From Streptomyces pacificus (GTDB taxonomy: Bacteria; Actinomycetota; Actinomycetes; Streptomycetales; Streptomycetaceae): a stretch of DNA of 64,000 bases. Below the pieces are notes generated by a model, which was given only the letters and a program-made list of their open reading frames with translations, had not been told where the DNA came from and made no database searches. The DNA is taken from NCBI RefSeq assembly GCF_011766325.1, contig NZ_BLLG01000011.1:62001-126000 (forward strand). Reading direction: 5' to 3'. The first letter of the stretch is position 1. Each line of letters begins with the position of its first letter. This document shows positions 9,687 to 17,654 of the stretch, one piece after another. Position numbers and translations under genes: made by a program.

Positions 9687-9793
9687 GCCCCGACGGTACC
9701 GGCTGCAGCAGGGGATGTCCCGCCCCGGGCGGTTCGGCGGCGAGCAGAGCGGTCCTGCCCTGCTCCGGCGTGCCCCGGCCCTGCCCCCGGCCC

Positions 9794-9862
9794 TGCTCCG
9801 CCCCGCACGGCGCCACTGCTCCGCCCCGCACGGCGCCACTGCTCCGCCCCGCACGGCGCCAC
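9794..9862. repeat. 23-bp tandem repeat, three exact copies
   Basis: Unit TGCTCCGCCCCGCACGGCGC plus three further bases, starting at 9794, 9817 and 9840, all identical. It lies upstream of both the DUF45 gene and the ThiF-like gene, in the divergent intergenic region 9687-10098 (412 bp), which otherwise shows only an AT-richer patch near 9893-9925. Confidence 0.93.
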
Positions 9863-10098
9863 TGCCGGGAGGAGCACGGGGCACTACTCGGATGACTAAT
9901 ACCCCCCGCCTGTGGACAACTTTCTCCGGCCTCCGGCGATGGGGGGCATTCTGATGCCGCACGGGATCGCTCTCGCCTGAGGGGCGCGGGAATCCGCTGA
10001 TCGGGCACCGAGAGAGCCCGGTGAGACCGCTGAACGAACAGCAAGCGTGCGAAGTCTGTCCGGGCACGGACGATGTTGGTCTGAGAACGGGGGTTGTC

Positions 10099-11322
10099 GT
10101 GCATCCGATGGTGAAGCCTGCACTGCGGCAGGCGTGGCGGGATCTGCGCTCTGTGCAGTTCGGGGTGACGGCGGCGCATGCCGTGGTGATGGGGCCGGTG
10201 GACACCGCGACGGGCAGCCTGCTGTCGCTGTTCGACGGCACGCGGGGACTCCCCCGGCTGCGTGAGGAGGCCCGGGCGATAGGGCTCCCCGACGGCCATG
10301 TCGACGCCCTCCTGGAGCGGCTGGGAGAGGCGGGCCTGGTGGACGACGTGACGGGCGGGGGTCCTGCGGCCTTGGCGCTGCGGAAGAGAAAGGAGGCGTA
10401 CGACCGGCTGCGTCCGGACCTGGCGTCGCTGTCGGTGGTCCATGCCGAACCGGGCGGCGGAGCGGCCCGGCTGGCTGCCCGGGGCGCGATGCGGGTACAG
10501 GTGCGGGGCGCGGGCCGGGTCGGGGCGGCGCTCGCCGCCGTGCTGTCGGCCTCCGGGGTGGGCCGGGTCGACGTGCTGGACGGGGGGCGCGTGGAGCCGT
10601 GGGACGTGACGCCGGGCGGGCTGCCCGCGGAGGCCGTCGGGGAACGCAGGGCCGTGTCCGCCCAGCAGCTTGTGCTCCGGTCCGCGCCCGGCAGCGGGCG
10701 GCGAGCCGCCCGGCGGCCCGACGGCGTGCCCCCGCAACGGCCACCGCTCTCCCTGGTGATCGTCGCCCCGCGCGACGGCTTCCCCGCGTACGCCCCGGAT
10801 CCGCTGGCGGCCGAGGGCTGGATGGCCACCGGGACCCCCCATCTCTACACGGGTGTGGTCGAGGCGTCCGCAGTGGTGGGCCCGCTGGTGCTGCCGGGAG
10901 GCTCGGCGTGCGCCGGCTGCCTCGCGCTGGGGCGGGCCGAGCTGGATCCGGTGTGGCCGCGGATGGCCGCCCAGTGGCGTACGCCCCACCGCCGGGAAGC
11001 GAATCCTGGTCCGTGCGACCTCGGACTCGCCACGGCGGTCGCCGGCATGGCGGCCTCGCATGCCCTGTCGTTCCTGGACGGTGCACTGCCGGCCAGCACG
11101 GGCGCCCGGTGGGAGGTGTCGCTGCCACTGCTCGAATGGCGATCGCGGCGGATCCCGGCCCACCCGGACTGCCCCTGCGGGGCGGCTGGGCAGAATCGGG
11201 GGGAGTGCCTCTCGGGGCCGGGAGCGCCGCACGACACAATGGCCGGGGCAGCGGCGCCGGCGGAGCAGTTCCGGACGGCGGCCGCGGCACGGCAGCTGGG
11301 AATTGGAGGGGCGCATGTCTGA
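10099..11322 (+). CDS. ThiF/E1-like (TOMM leader-binding-like) protein
   Basis: A 407-residue protein with an N-terminal winged-helix-like part and a Rossmann segment (VRGAGRVGAALA near 134-145) of ThiF/E1-like enzymes. Two Cys pairs (CAGC near 274-277 and CPC near 362-364) could bind zinc. Automated annotation often calls such proteins cyclodehydratase or TOMM leader-binding, but no precursor peptide or YcaO gene is nearby, so a RiPP role is not supported. GTG at 10099 follows a G-rich ribosome site; an alternative GTG is at 10021. It overlaps the ABC1 kinase gene by 8 bp, implying coupled translation and a joint role. Confidence 0.7.
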   Translation: MHPMVKPALRQAWRDLRSVQFGVTAAHAVVMGPVDTATGSLLSLFDGTRGLPRLREEARAIGLPDGHVDALLERLGEAGLVDDVTGGGPAALALRKRKEAYDRLRPDLASLSVVHAEPGGGAARLAARGAMRVQVRGAGRVGAALAAVLSASGVGRVDVLDGGRVEPWDVTPGGLPAEAVGERRAVSAQQLVLRSAPGSGRRAARRPDGVPPQRPPLSLVIVAPRDGFPAYAPDPLAAEGWMATGTPHLYTGVVEASAVVGPLVLPGGSACAGCLALGRAELDPVWPRMAAQWRTPHRREANPGPCDLGLATAVAGMAASHALSFLDGALPASTGARWEVSLPLLEWRSRRIPAHPDCPCGAAGQNRGECLSGPGAPHDTMAGAAAPAEQFRTAAAARQLGIGGAHV

Positions 11323-12718
11323 TCTTCCCCGGAAGGCGGTCACCCGTACGGCCAAGTTGGCCGCTCTGCCACTGGGTTTCGCCGGCCGCGCCACCTGGAG
11401 CCTGGGCAAGCGGATCGGCGGCAGGTCCGCGGAGGTCGTGGCGCGGGAAATGCAGCAGCGCACGGCTGAGCAGTTGTTCAAGGTGCTGGGCGAGCTGAAG
11501 GGTGGTGCGATGAAGTTCGGCCAGGCCCTGTCGGTCTTCGAGTCGGCCCTGCCCGAGGAGGTGGCCGGGCCCTACCGGGCCGCGCTCACCAAACTCCAGG
11601 AGGCCGCTCCCCCGATGCCCACGCACACGGTCCACCAGGCGCTGGCGGAGCGGCTGGGCGAGGACTGGCGCGGCCTCTTCCTGGAGTTCGAGGACAAGCC
11701 CGCGGCGGCCGCGTCCATCGGGCAGGTCCATCGAGCGGTCTGGCACGACGGACGCGAGGTCGCGGTGAAGGTCCAGTACCCGGGGGCGGGAGAGGCCCTG
11801 CTCTCGGATCTGTCCCAGCTGAGCCGCTTCGCCAGGCTGCTGGGACCGCTGATCCCGGGAATGGACGTCAAGCCGCTGATCGCCGAACTCCATGACCGGG
11901 TGTCGGAGGAGCTGGACTACGCACTGGAGGCCCGGGCCCAGCGGGAGCACGCCGCGAAGTTCGCGGGCGACCCCGACGTGGCCGTCCCCGATGTGGTCCA
12001 CCAGGCCGACCAGGTGCTGGTCACCGAATGGATGGACGGGATTCCGCTGGCACAGGTGATCAGCGACGGCACACCCGGACAGCGGGACCGCGCCGGCCAG
12101 TTGCTGGCCCGCTTCCTGTTCTGCGGACCCGCCAGGACGGGGCTGCTGCACGCCGACCCGCATCCCGGCAACTTCCGGCTGCTCCCCGCGGCCGGCGCGG
12201 AGGACGGCGAAGGAGATCCGGCCCGCTGGCGGCTCGGCGTCCTGGACTTCGGCACCGTGGACCGGCTGCCCGGCGGACTCCCCCGGACGATCGGCGATTC
12301 CCTCCGGATGACTCTGGCGGGGGAGGCCGACGCGGTCTACGGGGTGCTGTCCGAGGAGGGCTTCGTCAAGGAATCGATCGACCTCGACCCGGCCGCGGTG
12401 CTGGAGTATCTGCTGCCGATCATCGAACCCGCGGCGGTGGACCGGTTCGCCTTCACCCGGGGCTGGATGCGCGACCAAGCGGCTCGGATAGCGGATCCCC
12501 GTTCCCCCGCATACCAGTTGGGCAAGCAGCTCAACCTACCGCCGGCCTATCTGCTGATCCACCGTGTGACACTGAGCACGATCGGCGTGCTCTGCCAGCT
12601 CAACGCGACCGTGCGGCTCCGGGACGAACTCGAGTCCTGGCTGCCCGGCTTCGTCGCCGCTGCCGAGACCGGCAGCGAGGTCAAGGCCCAGGCCGACGGC
12701 CTTGCGGCCGAGGTCTGA
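11315..12718 (+). CDS. ABC1/UbiB-family atypical protein kinase
   Basis: A 467-residue ABC1 (AarF/UbiB/ADCK) family protein. Visible landmarks are the family-specific KxGQ motif (GAMKFGQALS near 67-76), the Ala-rich loop (AAAASIGQVHRA), the ATP-site lysine in VAVKVQYPG, the catalytic loop HADPHPGNF and the metal-binding LDFGTVDR. All key residues appear intact. In other organisms such kinases support quinone or lipid metabolism. ATG at 11315 has GGAGGGG just upstream and overlaps the ThiF-like gene. In mycobacteria the orthologue (Rv3197, recalled) neighbours whiB7 and is linked to macrolide resistance. Confidence 0.93.
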   Translation: MSDLPRKAVTRTAKLAALPLGFAGRATWSLGKRIGGRSAEVVAREMQQRTAEQLFKVLGELKGGAMKFGQALSVFESALPEEVAGPYRAALTKLQEAAPPMPTHTVHQALAERLGEDWRGLFLEFEDKPAAAASIGQVHRAVWHDGREVAVKVQYPGAGEALLSDLSQLSRFARLLGPLIPGMDVKPLIAELHDRVSEELDYALEARAQREHAAKFAGDPDVAVPDVVHQADQVLVTEWMDGIPLAQVISDGTPGQRDRAGQLLARFLFCGPARTGLLHADPHPGNFRLLPAAGAEDGEGDPARWRLGVLDFGTVDRLPGGLPRTIGDSLRMTLAGEADAVYGVLSEEGFVKESIDLDPAAVLEYLLPIIEPAAVDRFAFTRGWMRDQAARIADPRSPAYQLGKQLNLPPAYLLIHRVTLSTIGVLCQLNATVRLRDELESWLPGFVAAAETGSEVKAQADGLAAEV

Positions 12719-12722
12719 CCCG

Positions 12723-12770
12723 CCCCGGCGCGTTGTCCGGGCCGCTGCCGGCCCGGACAACGCGCCGGGG
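12723..12770. terminator. Strong bidirectional terminator hairpin
   Basis: Perfect 21-bp inverted repeat (12723-12743 and 12750-12770) with a six-base loop, four bases after the ABC1 kinase stop. It can also end transcription of the minus-strand gene at 12850. There is no U-tract, as is common in Streptomyces. Confidence 0.9.
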
Positions 12771-12849
12771 TAAGGCAGCGCCCCCGGGGCAAGACAGGGC
12801 CCCCGGCCGGGAGCACGATGGCCCGGCCGCCCAGAACATGACGGGACGG

Positions 12850-13050
12850 TCACCACCAGGACGAGTCGAGCCGGCCCTCGATGGCCCTGATATTGGCCCG
12901 TGCGCACTCCTCGCAGACATAGTGCCGGCGTCCGTTCTCCACGGAGCAGGTCCAGGTGGGAGGAGTGCCCTCGGCGACCGCGCCGCACCGCGAACACACG
13001 ACGTTCTCCGCACCCGGCTGGGCAGGATGATGAGCCTGTTTGTCCACCAC
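12850..13050 (-). CDS. Small zinc-ribbon protein
   Basis: A 66-residue protein with two Cys pairs, CSRC near 18-21 and CEEC near 45-48, plus another Cys between them (WTCS), arranged like a zinc ribbon or treble-clef finger. It ends in SSWW. Start is GTG at 13050, with a second GTG directly after it at 13047; a G-rich element lies about 12 bases upstream. No enzymatic motif is seen. It may be a nucleic-acid or protein-binding accessory, but its role is unknown. Confidence 0.7.
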   Translation of the reverse strand: MVDKQAHHPAQPGAENVVCSRCGAVAEGTPPTWTCSVENGRRHYVCEECARANIRAIEGRLDSSWW

Positions 13051-13184
13051 GTGACGATAACCCCGTGCGGTGCCCGGGACGGGACAACGCACCGTGGGGG
13101 CCGGTCCTCGGACCGGCCCCCACAGGAGGCGCTGACAGTGCGGACGGCCAGGCATCCGTCAACGGCGGCGGCCTGGCGACCGGA

Positions 13185-13511
13185 TCACTGCATGACGGCC
13201 ATGGCCAGCGCGCGACGGGCGCGGCGGGACGCGCGCTCGGCACGCCGCTGCATCCGCCGAGCGGCCACCAGGCGCACGGCTCGGCGCTCGGCTTCCGCTT
13301 CGCGCAGGCGCTCGTGCATATGCGCACGGGCCAGGGCTTCTGGGATGAGTTGCATCTCGCGGGTCCTGTTCTGGCGCGAGGCGTTCGCGCCGATGGCGGT
13401 GACGTACGGGGTCGCGGAACCGGACGGCTCGCTGGGGGAAGAGGTCATCGGGGCCTGCTTCTGGGGATCGTGCGTAAGGGGTCGGTCGACGGTTCCCGGA
13501 TGCGCGCTCAT
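13185..13511 (-). CDS. Small basic protein coupled to whiB7
   Basis: A 108-residue protein; the second half is very Arg/Ala-rich and should form a basic helix, while the first half is Ser/Pro-rich and probably disordered. Its ATG overlaps the whiB7 stop as ATGA (13508-13511), so it is translated by coupling and shares the antibiotic-induced WhiB7 transcript. No domain is recognised. The strong positive charge would suit binding to RNA or the ribosome, but that is inference only. Confidence 0.68.
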   Translation of the reverse strand: MSAHPGTVDRPLTHDPQKQAPMTSSPSEPSGSATPYVTAIGANASRQNRTREMQLIPEALARAHMHERLREAEAERRAVRLVAARRMQRRAERASRRARRALAMAVMQ

Positions 13512-13876
13512 GCCACGACCGGGTTCTTGCGCGGGCGGCCACGCGGCCGCTTGCGGGCGACGACCACACCCTGGACGAAGAGCTCTCCGCCCCAGACGCC
13601 CCAGGGCTCACGCCGATCCTTGGCGCCGGCGAGGCAGGCCTCGACCAGCGGGCAGGTGCGGCAGAGGGACTTGGCGTACTCGACATCCGCCGGCGACTCG
13701 GCGAAGAAGACCTCCGGGTCGTAGGAACGGCAGGGGACGGGTGCGCCGAGGCTCTCGATGGCGTCGTCGAGCGCGGTGAGCGTGGTGAGGGGGGTCAAGG
13801 GGGAGTCCTCCGTGGGGCCGGGCGGGGGGATCGTCTGGGAAGGCGGTACGGACGGGGCGTGCGCTTCGAGTTGCAC
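13508..13876 (-). CDS. whiB7: WhiB7/WblC redox-sensing transcription factor
   Basis: A 122-residue WhiB-like protein. It has the four Fe-S cysteines (49, 72, 75, 81, including the CRTC pair), the GVWGG turn (93-97) and the C-terminal AT-hook RGRPRK (112-117) that marks the WhiB7/WblC subgroup. WhiB7 binds the primary sigma factor and activates promoters with an AT-rich element just upstream of -35, giving intrinsic antibiotic resistance. The N-terminal 45 residues are an extension without motifs. GTG at 13876 follows GAGGAA at good distance. It lies behind a leader of about 600 nt with an upstream ORF and terminator, and overlaps the next small gene. Confidence 0.95.
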   Translation of the reverse strand: MQLEAHAPSVPPSQTIPPPGPTEDSPLTPLTTLTALDDAIESLGAPVPCRSYDPEVFFAESPADVEYAKSLCRTCPLVEACLAGAKDRREPWGVWGGELFVQGVVVARKRPRGRPRKNPVVA

Positions 13877-13978
13877 GGTGGTGTCTTCCTCGTCTTTTCT
13901 GTCCGGTCGGTGGACCGGGCTTCGGCTGGTACCGGGTCTTGCTGGTCCCGAGGCACCTTCGCTCTGCTTCCTCATCGG

Positions 13979-14022
13979 GAAAACAGAAGGGCCGCGGATC
14001 CCTGGTGGGGTTCCGCGGCCCT
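13979..14022 (-). terminator. Intrinsic attenuator in the whiB7 leader
   Basis: On the minus strand a perfect 11-bp stem, AGGGCCGCGGA pairing with TCCGCGGCCCT, encloses a 13-base loop and is followed by TTCTGTTTT. This is one of the few hairpins in the window with a real U-rich tail. It lies about 100 bases before the whiB7 start and 23 bases after the stop of the upstream ORF, the arrangement expected for translation-dependent attenuation of whiB7. Confidence 0.88.
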
Positions 14023-14032
14023 GAAGGCGCCG

Positions 14033-14051
14033 GCCTGATCCTGGATCAGGC
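14033..14051 (-). promoter_or_regulatory. Hairpin over the upstream-ORF stop codon, possible antiterminator element
   Basis: GCCTGATC and GATCAGGC form a perfect 8-bp stem with a three-base loop. It covers the stop codon (14046-14048) of the upstream ORF and lies directly before the attenuator, so a stalled or terminating ribosome would block it. Its regulatory role is inferred. Confidence 0.55.
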
Positions 14052-14378
14052 TGGATCGCTCCAGGGTTCGAGCCCACGGAAGGCCCACATCGTGTGGTGC
14101 TGCGTCGTCTGCTTCTGGATTCCGGCACTGGCCGCCGCGAGGGCATAGGCCTTGGCCTCTGCCGCCGCTCCTGCTGCTTCCAGTGCCGTGGTCGGTCGCT
14201 CATTGCGCTCCCGGACGGGCAGACCAGCGCCGACGGCCAGCGGAAGAGCGGCCACGGAGCAGGACAGACCAGTGCCAGCGAGCGCCGAACCGGAGAGGCC
14301 GAGCGAGCAGGCGGAGACGACCGAGAAATCGGCCGCTTCGGCAGTGGTGCGGGTAAAGCCGGTGTTGATGCTGATCAC
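14046..14378 (-). CDS. Upstream ORF in the whiB7 leader (110 aa)
   Basis: A 110-residue ORF starting at GTG 14378, preceded by GAGGAGG at ideal spacing, with largely G/C third positions that become more relaxed toward the 3' end. The product is Ala/Ser/Gly/Leu-rich in the middle with no recognised domain. It occupies the transcript between the putative whiB7 promoter (14494-14531) and the attenuator (13979-14022). Ribosome stalling on such a leader ORF is the known trigger of whiB7 induction in actinobacteria, so its translation may matter more than its product. It is longer than typical leader peptides and could also be a functional small protein. Confidence 0.75.
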   Translation of the reverse strand: MISINTGFTRTTAEAADFSVVSACSLGLSGSALAGTGLSCSVAALPLAVGAGLPVRERNERPTTALEAAGAAAEAKAYALAAASAGIQKQTTQHHTMWAFRGLEPWSDPA

Positions 14379-14493
14379 TGGAATCGCCTCCTCTCGGCGT
14401 CTCGGGGGACCGGCCGGGGCCGATCGCGCGTATTCGGATAAGTACAGCACAGACAGACGGGGCTTCGGAGAAGCCGCCGTGCCCGTGGTTAAG

Positions 14494-14531
14494 AACCTAT
14501 GGGGACGACTGGCGCGCGCGCAAACTATTTT
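14494..14531 (-). promoter_or_regulatory. Putative WhiB7-type promoter for the whiB7 leader
   Basis: Reading the minus strand: AAAATAGT (AT-rich element), then TTGCGC as -35 (14518-14523), a spacer of about 18 bases, and TAGGTT as -10 (14494-14499). An AT-rich block directly upstream of -35 is the known hallmark of WhiB7-activated promoters and fits autoregulation. It begins 16 bases after the uvrD2 stop. Confidence 0.55.
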
Positions 14532-14546
14532 CTCGACGAGTTCGCA

Positions 14547-16721
14547 TCAGTCGCCCTCCTCATCATCCCCAACCTCCTGGCCTGCACAGATGGCCAGCAC
14601 ATCGGCGCCGAAACGGTCCAGTTTGCGTCCACCCACACCCGAGATGGCGGCAAGCTCCCGCTCGCTGCCGGGCACGGCTTCGGCGATCGCCATCAGGGTC
14701 TTGTCGGTGAAGACGCAGTACGCCGGTTGGCCCAGCTCCCTGGCCTGCCCCGAGCGCCACTCGCGCAGCCGCTCGTACAGCGCCTCGTCCATGTCGGAGG
14801 GGCAGTCATCGCAGCGCATCAGTTTCATCTCGCCGGCGTCGGTGAGCGTCTTGCCGCACACCCGGCACAGCACCGGGCCTCGGCGTTTACGCCGGCCCGT
14901 GTCGCCGCGCTCGACGCCTCCGGCGCCGCCGGCCGCTCGGGGGCCGGTGGCCGCGGATCCGGGCCTGAGCCCGTTCAGGAAGCGGGTGGGCCGACGGGAG
15001 GCGCGTCCGCCGGGTGAGCGGGAGAGCGCCCAGGACAGCGACAGATGGAGCCGGGCCCGGGTGACGCCGACATACAGGAGCCGGCGCTCCTCCTCGACCT
15101 GCTCCTCGGTCTTGGCATAGGTGATCGGCATCATCCCCTCGCTGAGCCCGACGAGGAACACGGCGTCCCACTCCAGTCCCTTGGCCGAGTGGAGCGAGGC
15201 CAGGGTGACTCCCTGGACGGTCGGCGCGTGCTGGGCGGCAGCACGCTCGTCGAGCTCGGCGACGAGGTCGGCGAGGCCGGCCCCCGGCCGGCCCCTGGCG
15301 AAGTCCTCGGCCAGCCTGACCAGGGCGGCCAGCGACTCCCAGCGGTCGCGCACCGCACCCGAACCGGCGGGCGGCTCCCCGGTCCAGCCCTTGGTCGACA
15401 GCACGGCCCGGACCTGCGACGGCAGATCCTCCGCTTCGTCCAGCAGGGAGTCGTTCGTCCCGGCCCTGGCCGCTCCCCTGAGCGCTACGCCGGCCTCCCT
15501 GACCTCGGCGCGCTCGAAGAAGCGCTCCGCGCCGCGCAGCTGGTAGGGCACGCCCGCGTCGGCGAGGGCCTGCTCGTACACCTCGGACTGGGCGTTGACC
15601 CGGAACAGCACGGCGATCTCGCCGGCCGGGACGCCCGCGGCGATCAGATCGCGGATCCGGCGGGCGGTGCCCTCGGCCTCGGCGGGCTCGTCCGCGTACT
15701 CCGTATAGGACGGCTCCGGGCCGGGTTCGCGCTGCGAGACCAGCTCCAGCCGGTGCTCGGCGGCGCGGCCGCGCGCCTGCCCCAGCAGGCCGTTGGCCAG
15801 ATGGACCACCTGGGGGGTCGACCGGTAGTCGCGCACCAGCTTCACCACCGTCGCCTGGGGATGGCGGGTGCGGAAGTTCAGCAGATGGTCGGGGGTGGCT
15901 CCGGTGAAGGAGTAGATCGTCTGACTGGCGTCCCCGACGACGCACAGGCTCTCCCGGTCGCCGAGCCACAGCTCCAGCAGCCGCTGCTGGAGCGGCGACA
16001 CGTCCTGGTACTCGTCGACCACGAAGTGCTGGTACTGGCGGCGGATCTGGTCGGCGATGTCGTGCCGATCCTGGAGGATGCCGACCGTGAGAAGCAGGAC
16101 GTCCTCGAAGTCGATCACCGAGCGGTCCCGCTTCAGCTGCTCGTACAGCGCATAGATCTGGCCGATCTCCGCAGTGTCGCGCGGGGCGTCCCTGAGGGAC
16201 TTGGCGACAGCGGCCGGATAGTCGGCGGGGACGGTCTGCGTGACCTTCGCCCACTCGATCTCGCCGGTCACGTCCCTCAGCTCATTGCGGTCGAGCCGGA
16301 TACGGCAGCGGGCGGCCGCCTCGGCGACGAGTTGGACCTTGCGCTCCAGCAGTCTGGGCAACTCCCCGCCGATGACTTTCGGCCAGAAGTACTGGAGCTG
16401 CCGCAGCGCCGCCGAGTGGAAGGTGCGGGCCTGCACTCCCCCCGCGCCGAGCTGCCGCAGCCGGCCGCGCATCTCGCCGGCCGCACGGTTGGTGAACGTG
16501 ACGGCCAGCACACTCGCCGGCTGGAGTATCCCGGCCCGCACCCCGTACGCGATGCGATGGGTGATCGCCCGCGTCTTGCCCGTGCCGGCGCCGGCCAGGA
16601 CGCACACCGGGCCGGTCAGAGCCGTGGCGACCGCCCGCTGCTCGGGGTCGAGCCCGTCCAGCACCGCGTCCGCGGACTCGGGAACCGGAGGGAAGAGAGA
16701 GGAGTGCGTTGCTGCTGTCAC
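14547..16721 (-). CDS. uvrD2: UvrD2-type SF1 DNA helicase with tetracysteine and HRDC domains
   Basis: A 724-residue superfamily 1A helicase. Seen in order: Q-motif region GLDPEQRA near 23-30, Walker A GAGTGKT (44-50), TFTNRAAGEM, Walker B with DEYQD, GDASQTIYSFTGA, the 2A-domain motifs LHSAKGLEWD and VGVTRAR, then a four-Cys cluster (CRVC and CDDC) and a C-terminal HRDC domain (about 645-715). The tetracysteine-HRDC layout defines mycobacterial UvrD2, a 3'-5' helicase acting in DNA repair. GTG at 16721. It is divergent from the mycoredoxin gene and abuts the whiB7 promoter. Confidence 0.95.
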   Translation of the reverse strand: MTAATHSSLFPPVPESADAVLDGLDPEQRAVATALTGPVCVLAGAGTGKTRAITHRIAYGVRAGILQPASVLAVTFTNRAAGEMRGRLRQLGAGGVQARTFHSAALRQLQYFWPKVIGGELPRLLERKVQLVAEAAARCRIRLDRNELRDVTGEIEWAKVTQTVPADYPAAVAKSLRDAPRDTAEIGQIYALYEQLKRDRSVIDFEDVLLLTVGILQDRHDIADQIRRQYQHFVVDEYQDVSPLQQRLLELWLGDRESLCVVGDASQTIYSFTGATPDHLLNFRTRHPQATVVKLVRDYRSTPQVVHLANGLLGQARGRAAEHRLELVSQREPGPEPSYTEYADEPAEAEGTARRIRDLIAAGVPAGEIAVLFRVNAQSEVYEQALADAGVPYQLRGAERFFERAEVREAGVALRGAARAGTNDSLLDEAEDLPSQVRAVLSTKGWTGEPPAGSGAVRDRWESLAALVRLAEDFARGRPGAGLADLVAELDERAAAQHAPTVQGVTLASLHSAKGLEWDAVFLVGLSEGMMPITYAKTEEQVEEERRLLYVGVTRARLHLSLSWALSRSPGGRASRRPTRFLNGLRPGSAATGPRAAGGAGGVERGDTGRRKRRGPVLCRVCGKTLTDAGEMKLMRCDDCPSDMDEALYERLREWRSGQARELGQPAYCVFTDKTLMAIAEAVPGSERELAAISGVGGRKLDRFGADVLAICAGQEVGDDEEGD

Positions 16722-16957
16722 CCCGCCATGCTGCCAGGTACCACGAGATCACCGGGACTGTTGTCCACAGTGGTAGGGGATTGGTCGTACCGGTGGCCGT
16801 GGTGGCACAGGGCGCAGCGGTACGGGGCACCGCCGACGCCGGTACGGGAACCGTCGGGGCACCCGCACGGGGAATGGTGGCGGGGCCGCGTGCGTTCACC
16901 ACCCGGAAACCCCGTGGGGCACCGGCCCCCACCTGCCCAGAGAAGCGGGAGAGAGAC

Positions 16958-17212
16958 ATGCAGGGCACCCTGACGATGTACAGCACCACCTGGTGCGGCT
17001 ACTGCAGGCGGCTCAAGAGCCAGCTGGACCGCGAGGGGATCTCCTACGTCGAGATCAACATCGAGGAGGACCCGCAGTCGGCGGCGTTCGTCGAGAAGGC
17101 GAACAACGGCAACCAGACCGTCCCCACGGTGTTGGCGATCTCCCCCTCCGGTACTGAGTCGGTCATGACGAACCCGAGCCTGGCACAGGTCAAGCAGGCC
17201 CTCGCCCGCTGA
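16958..17212 (+). CDS. mrx1: Mycoredoxin (Mrx1-type glutaredoxin-like protein)
   Basis: An 84-residue thioredoxin-fold protein with the active site CGYC at residues 13-16 and a TVP cis-proline motif (QTVPTVLA near 56-63). It matches actinobacterial mycoredoxin, which reduces mycothiol-protein mixed disulfides. ATG at 16958 is preceded by GGGAGAGAG. It is transcribed away from uvrD2 across a 236-bp gap and followed by a strong hairpin. The uvrD2-mrx1-nudC order is conserved in mycobacteria (recalled). Confidence 0.95.
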   Translation: MQGTLTMYSTTWCGYCRRLKSQLDREGISYVEINIEEDPQSAAFVEKANNGNQTVPTVLAISPSGTESVMTNPSLAQVKQALAR

Positions 17213-17235
17213 CCCTCCCGCCCCCGTCGGCATGA

Positions 17236-17263
17236 CAGGGCCCCTGCTCCGGCAGGGGCCCTG
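17236..17263. terminator. Terminator hairpin after mrx1
   Basis: Perfect 12-bp stem (CAGGGCCCCTGC with its complement) and a TCCG tetraloop, 24 bases downstream of the mrx1 stop. No U-tract follows. Confidence 0.9.
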
Positions 17264-17654
17264 CCCACGTCCCGGAGACCACCGAGGTGCGCGGGAGTAC
17301 TGCTCCAAGATCGCCTTCGATGGGGACCCGTCCACTGAGCCGCAGCTCCCACGGCCCCGTGTTCCCGTCCAAGTCCCCGCCGAACCCGACCCACTTCCCG
17401 GCCGTCCTCCGGCCGGTCGGCCCGACCGGGAGCTGAACGGCTCCGTGGTATCGGGCACCGTTGGCGTAGCCGTCGGCGGCCGTCTGCCCGACCGCGGACC
17501 GGTGACGACGTTCCGGTCTACGGTGAGGTCGAGGACAGGCGGACCGGCCGGGTCGCCCGACGCCCAGGGAGGCCCTGAGCGGTCTGCCGGTTCCCGTGCC
17601 GCACGATCACCAGGAGCCTCCACGGGACTCGAGGGCCCCGGCCGGGGCGCGGAC
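17264..17654. other. Gene-free stretch between convergent mrx1 and nudC
   Basis: About 390 bp with no frame showing a ribosome site plus consistent G/C third positions on either strand. No repeat or further strong hairpin was recognised. Confidence 0.55.

Noticed and set aside
9794..9862. CRISPR array
   Set aside because: The repeats are contiguous with no spacers and no cas genes are present.
10099..11322. RiPP/TOMM biosynthesis locus based on the ThiF-like protein
   Set aside because: No precursor peptide, YcaO, dehydrogenase or transporter in the neighbourhood.
9896..12478. 860-codon minus-strand frame antisense to the ThiF-like and ABC1 kinase genes
   Set aside because: It is Pro/Arg-rich low complexity, a shadow of two well-supported genes on the other strand.
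17264..17654. Small open frames between mrx1 and nudC
   Set aside because: They lack ribosome sites and the G/C third-position pattern of real genes.
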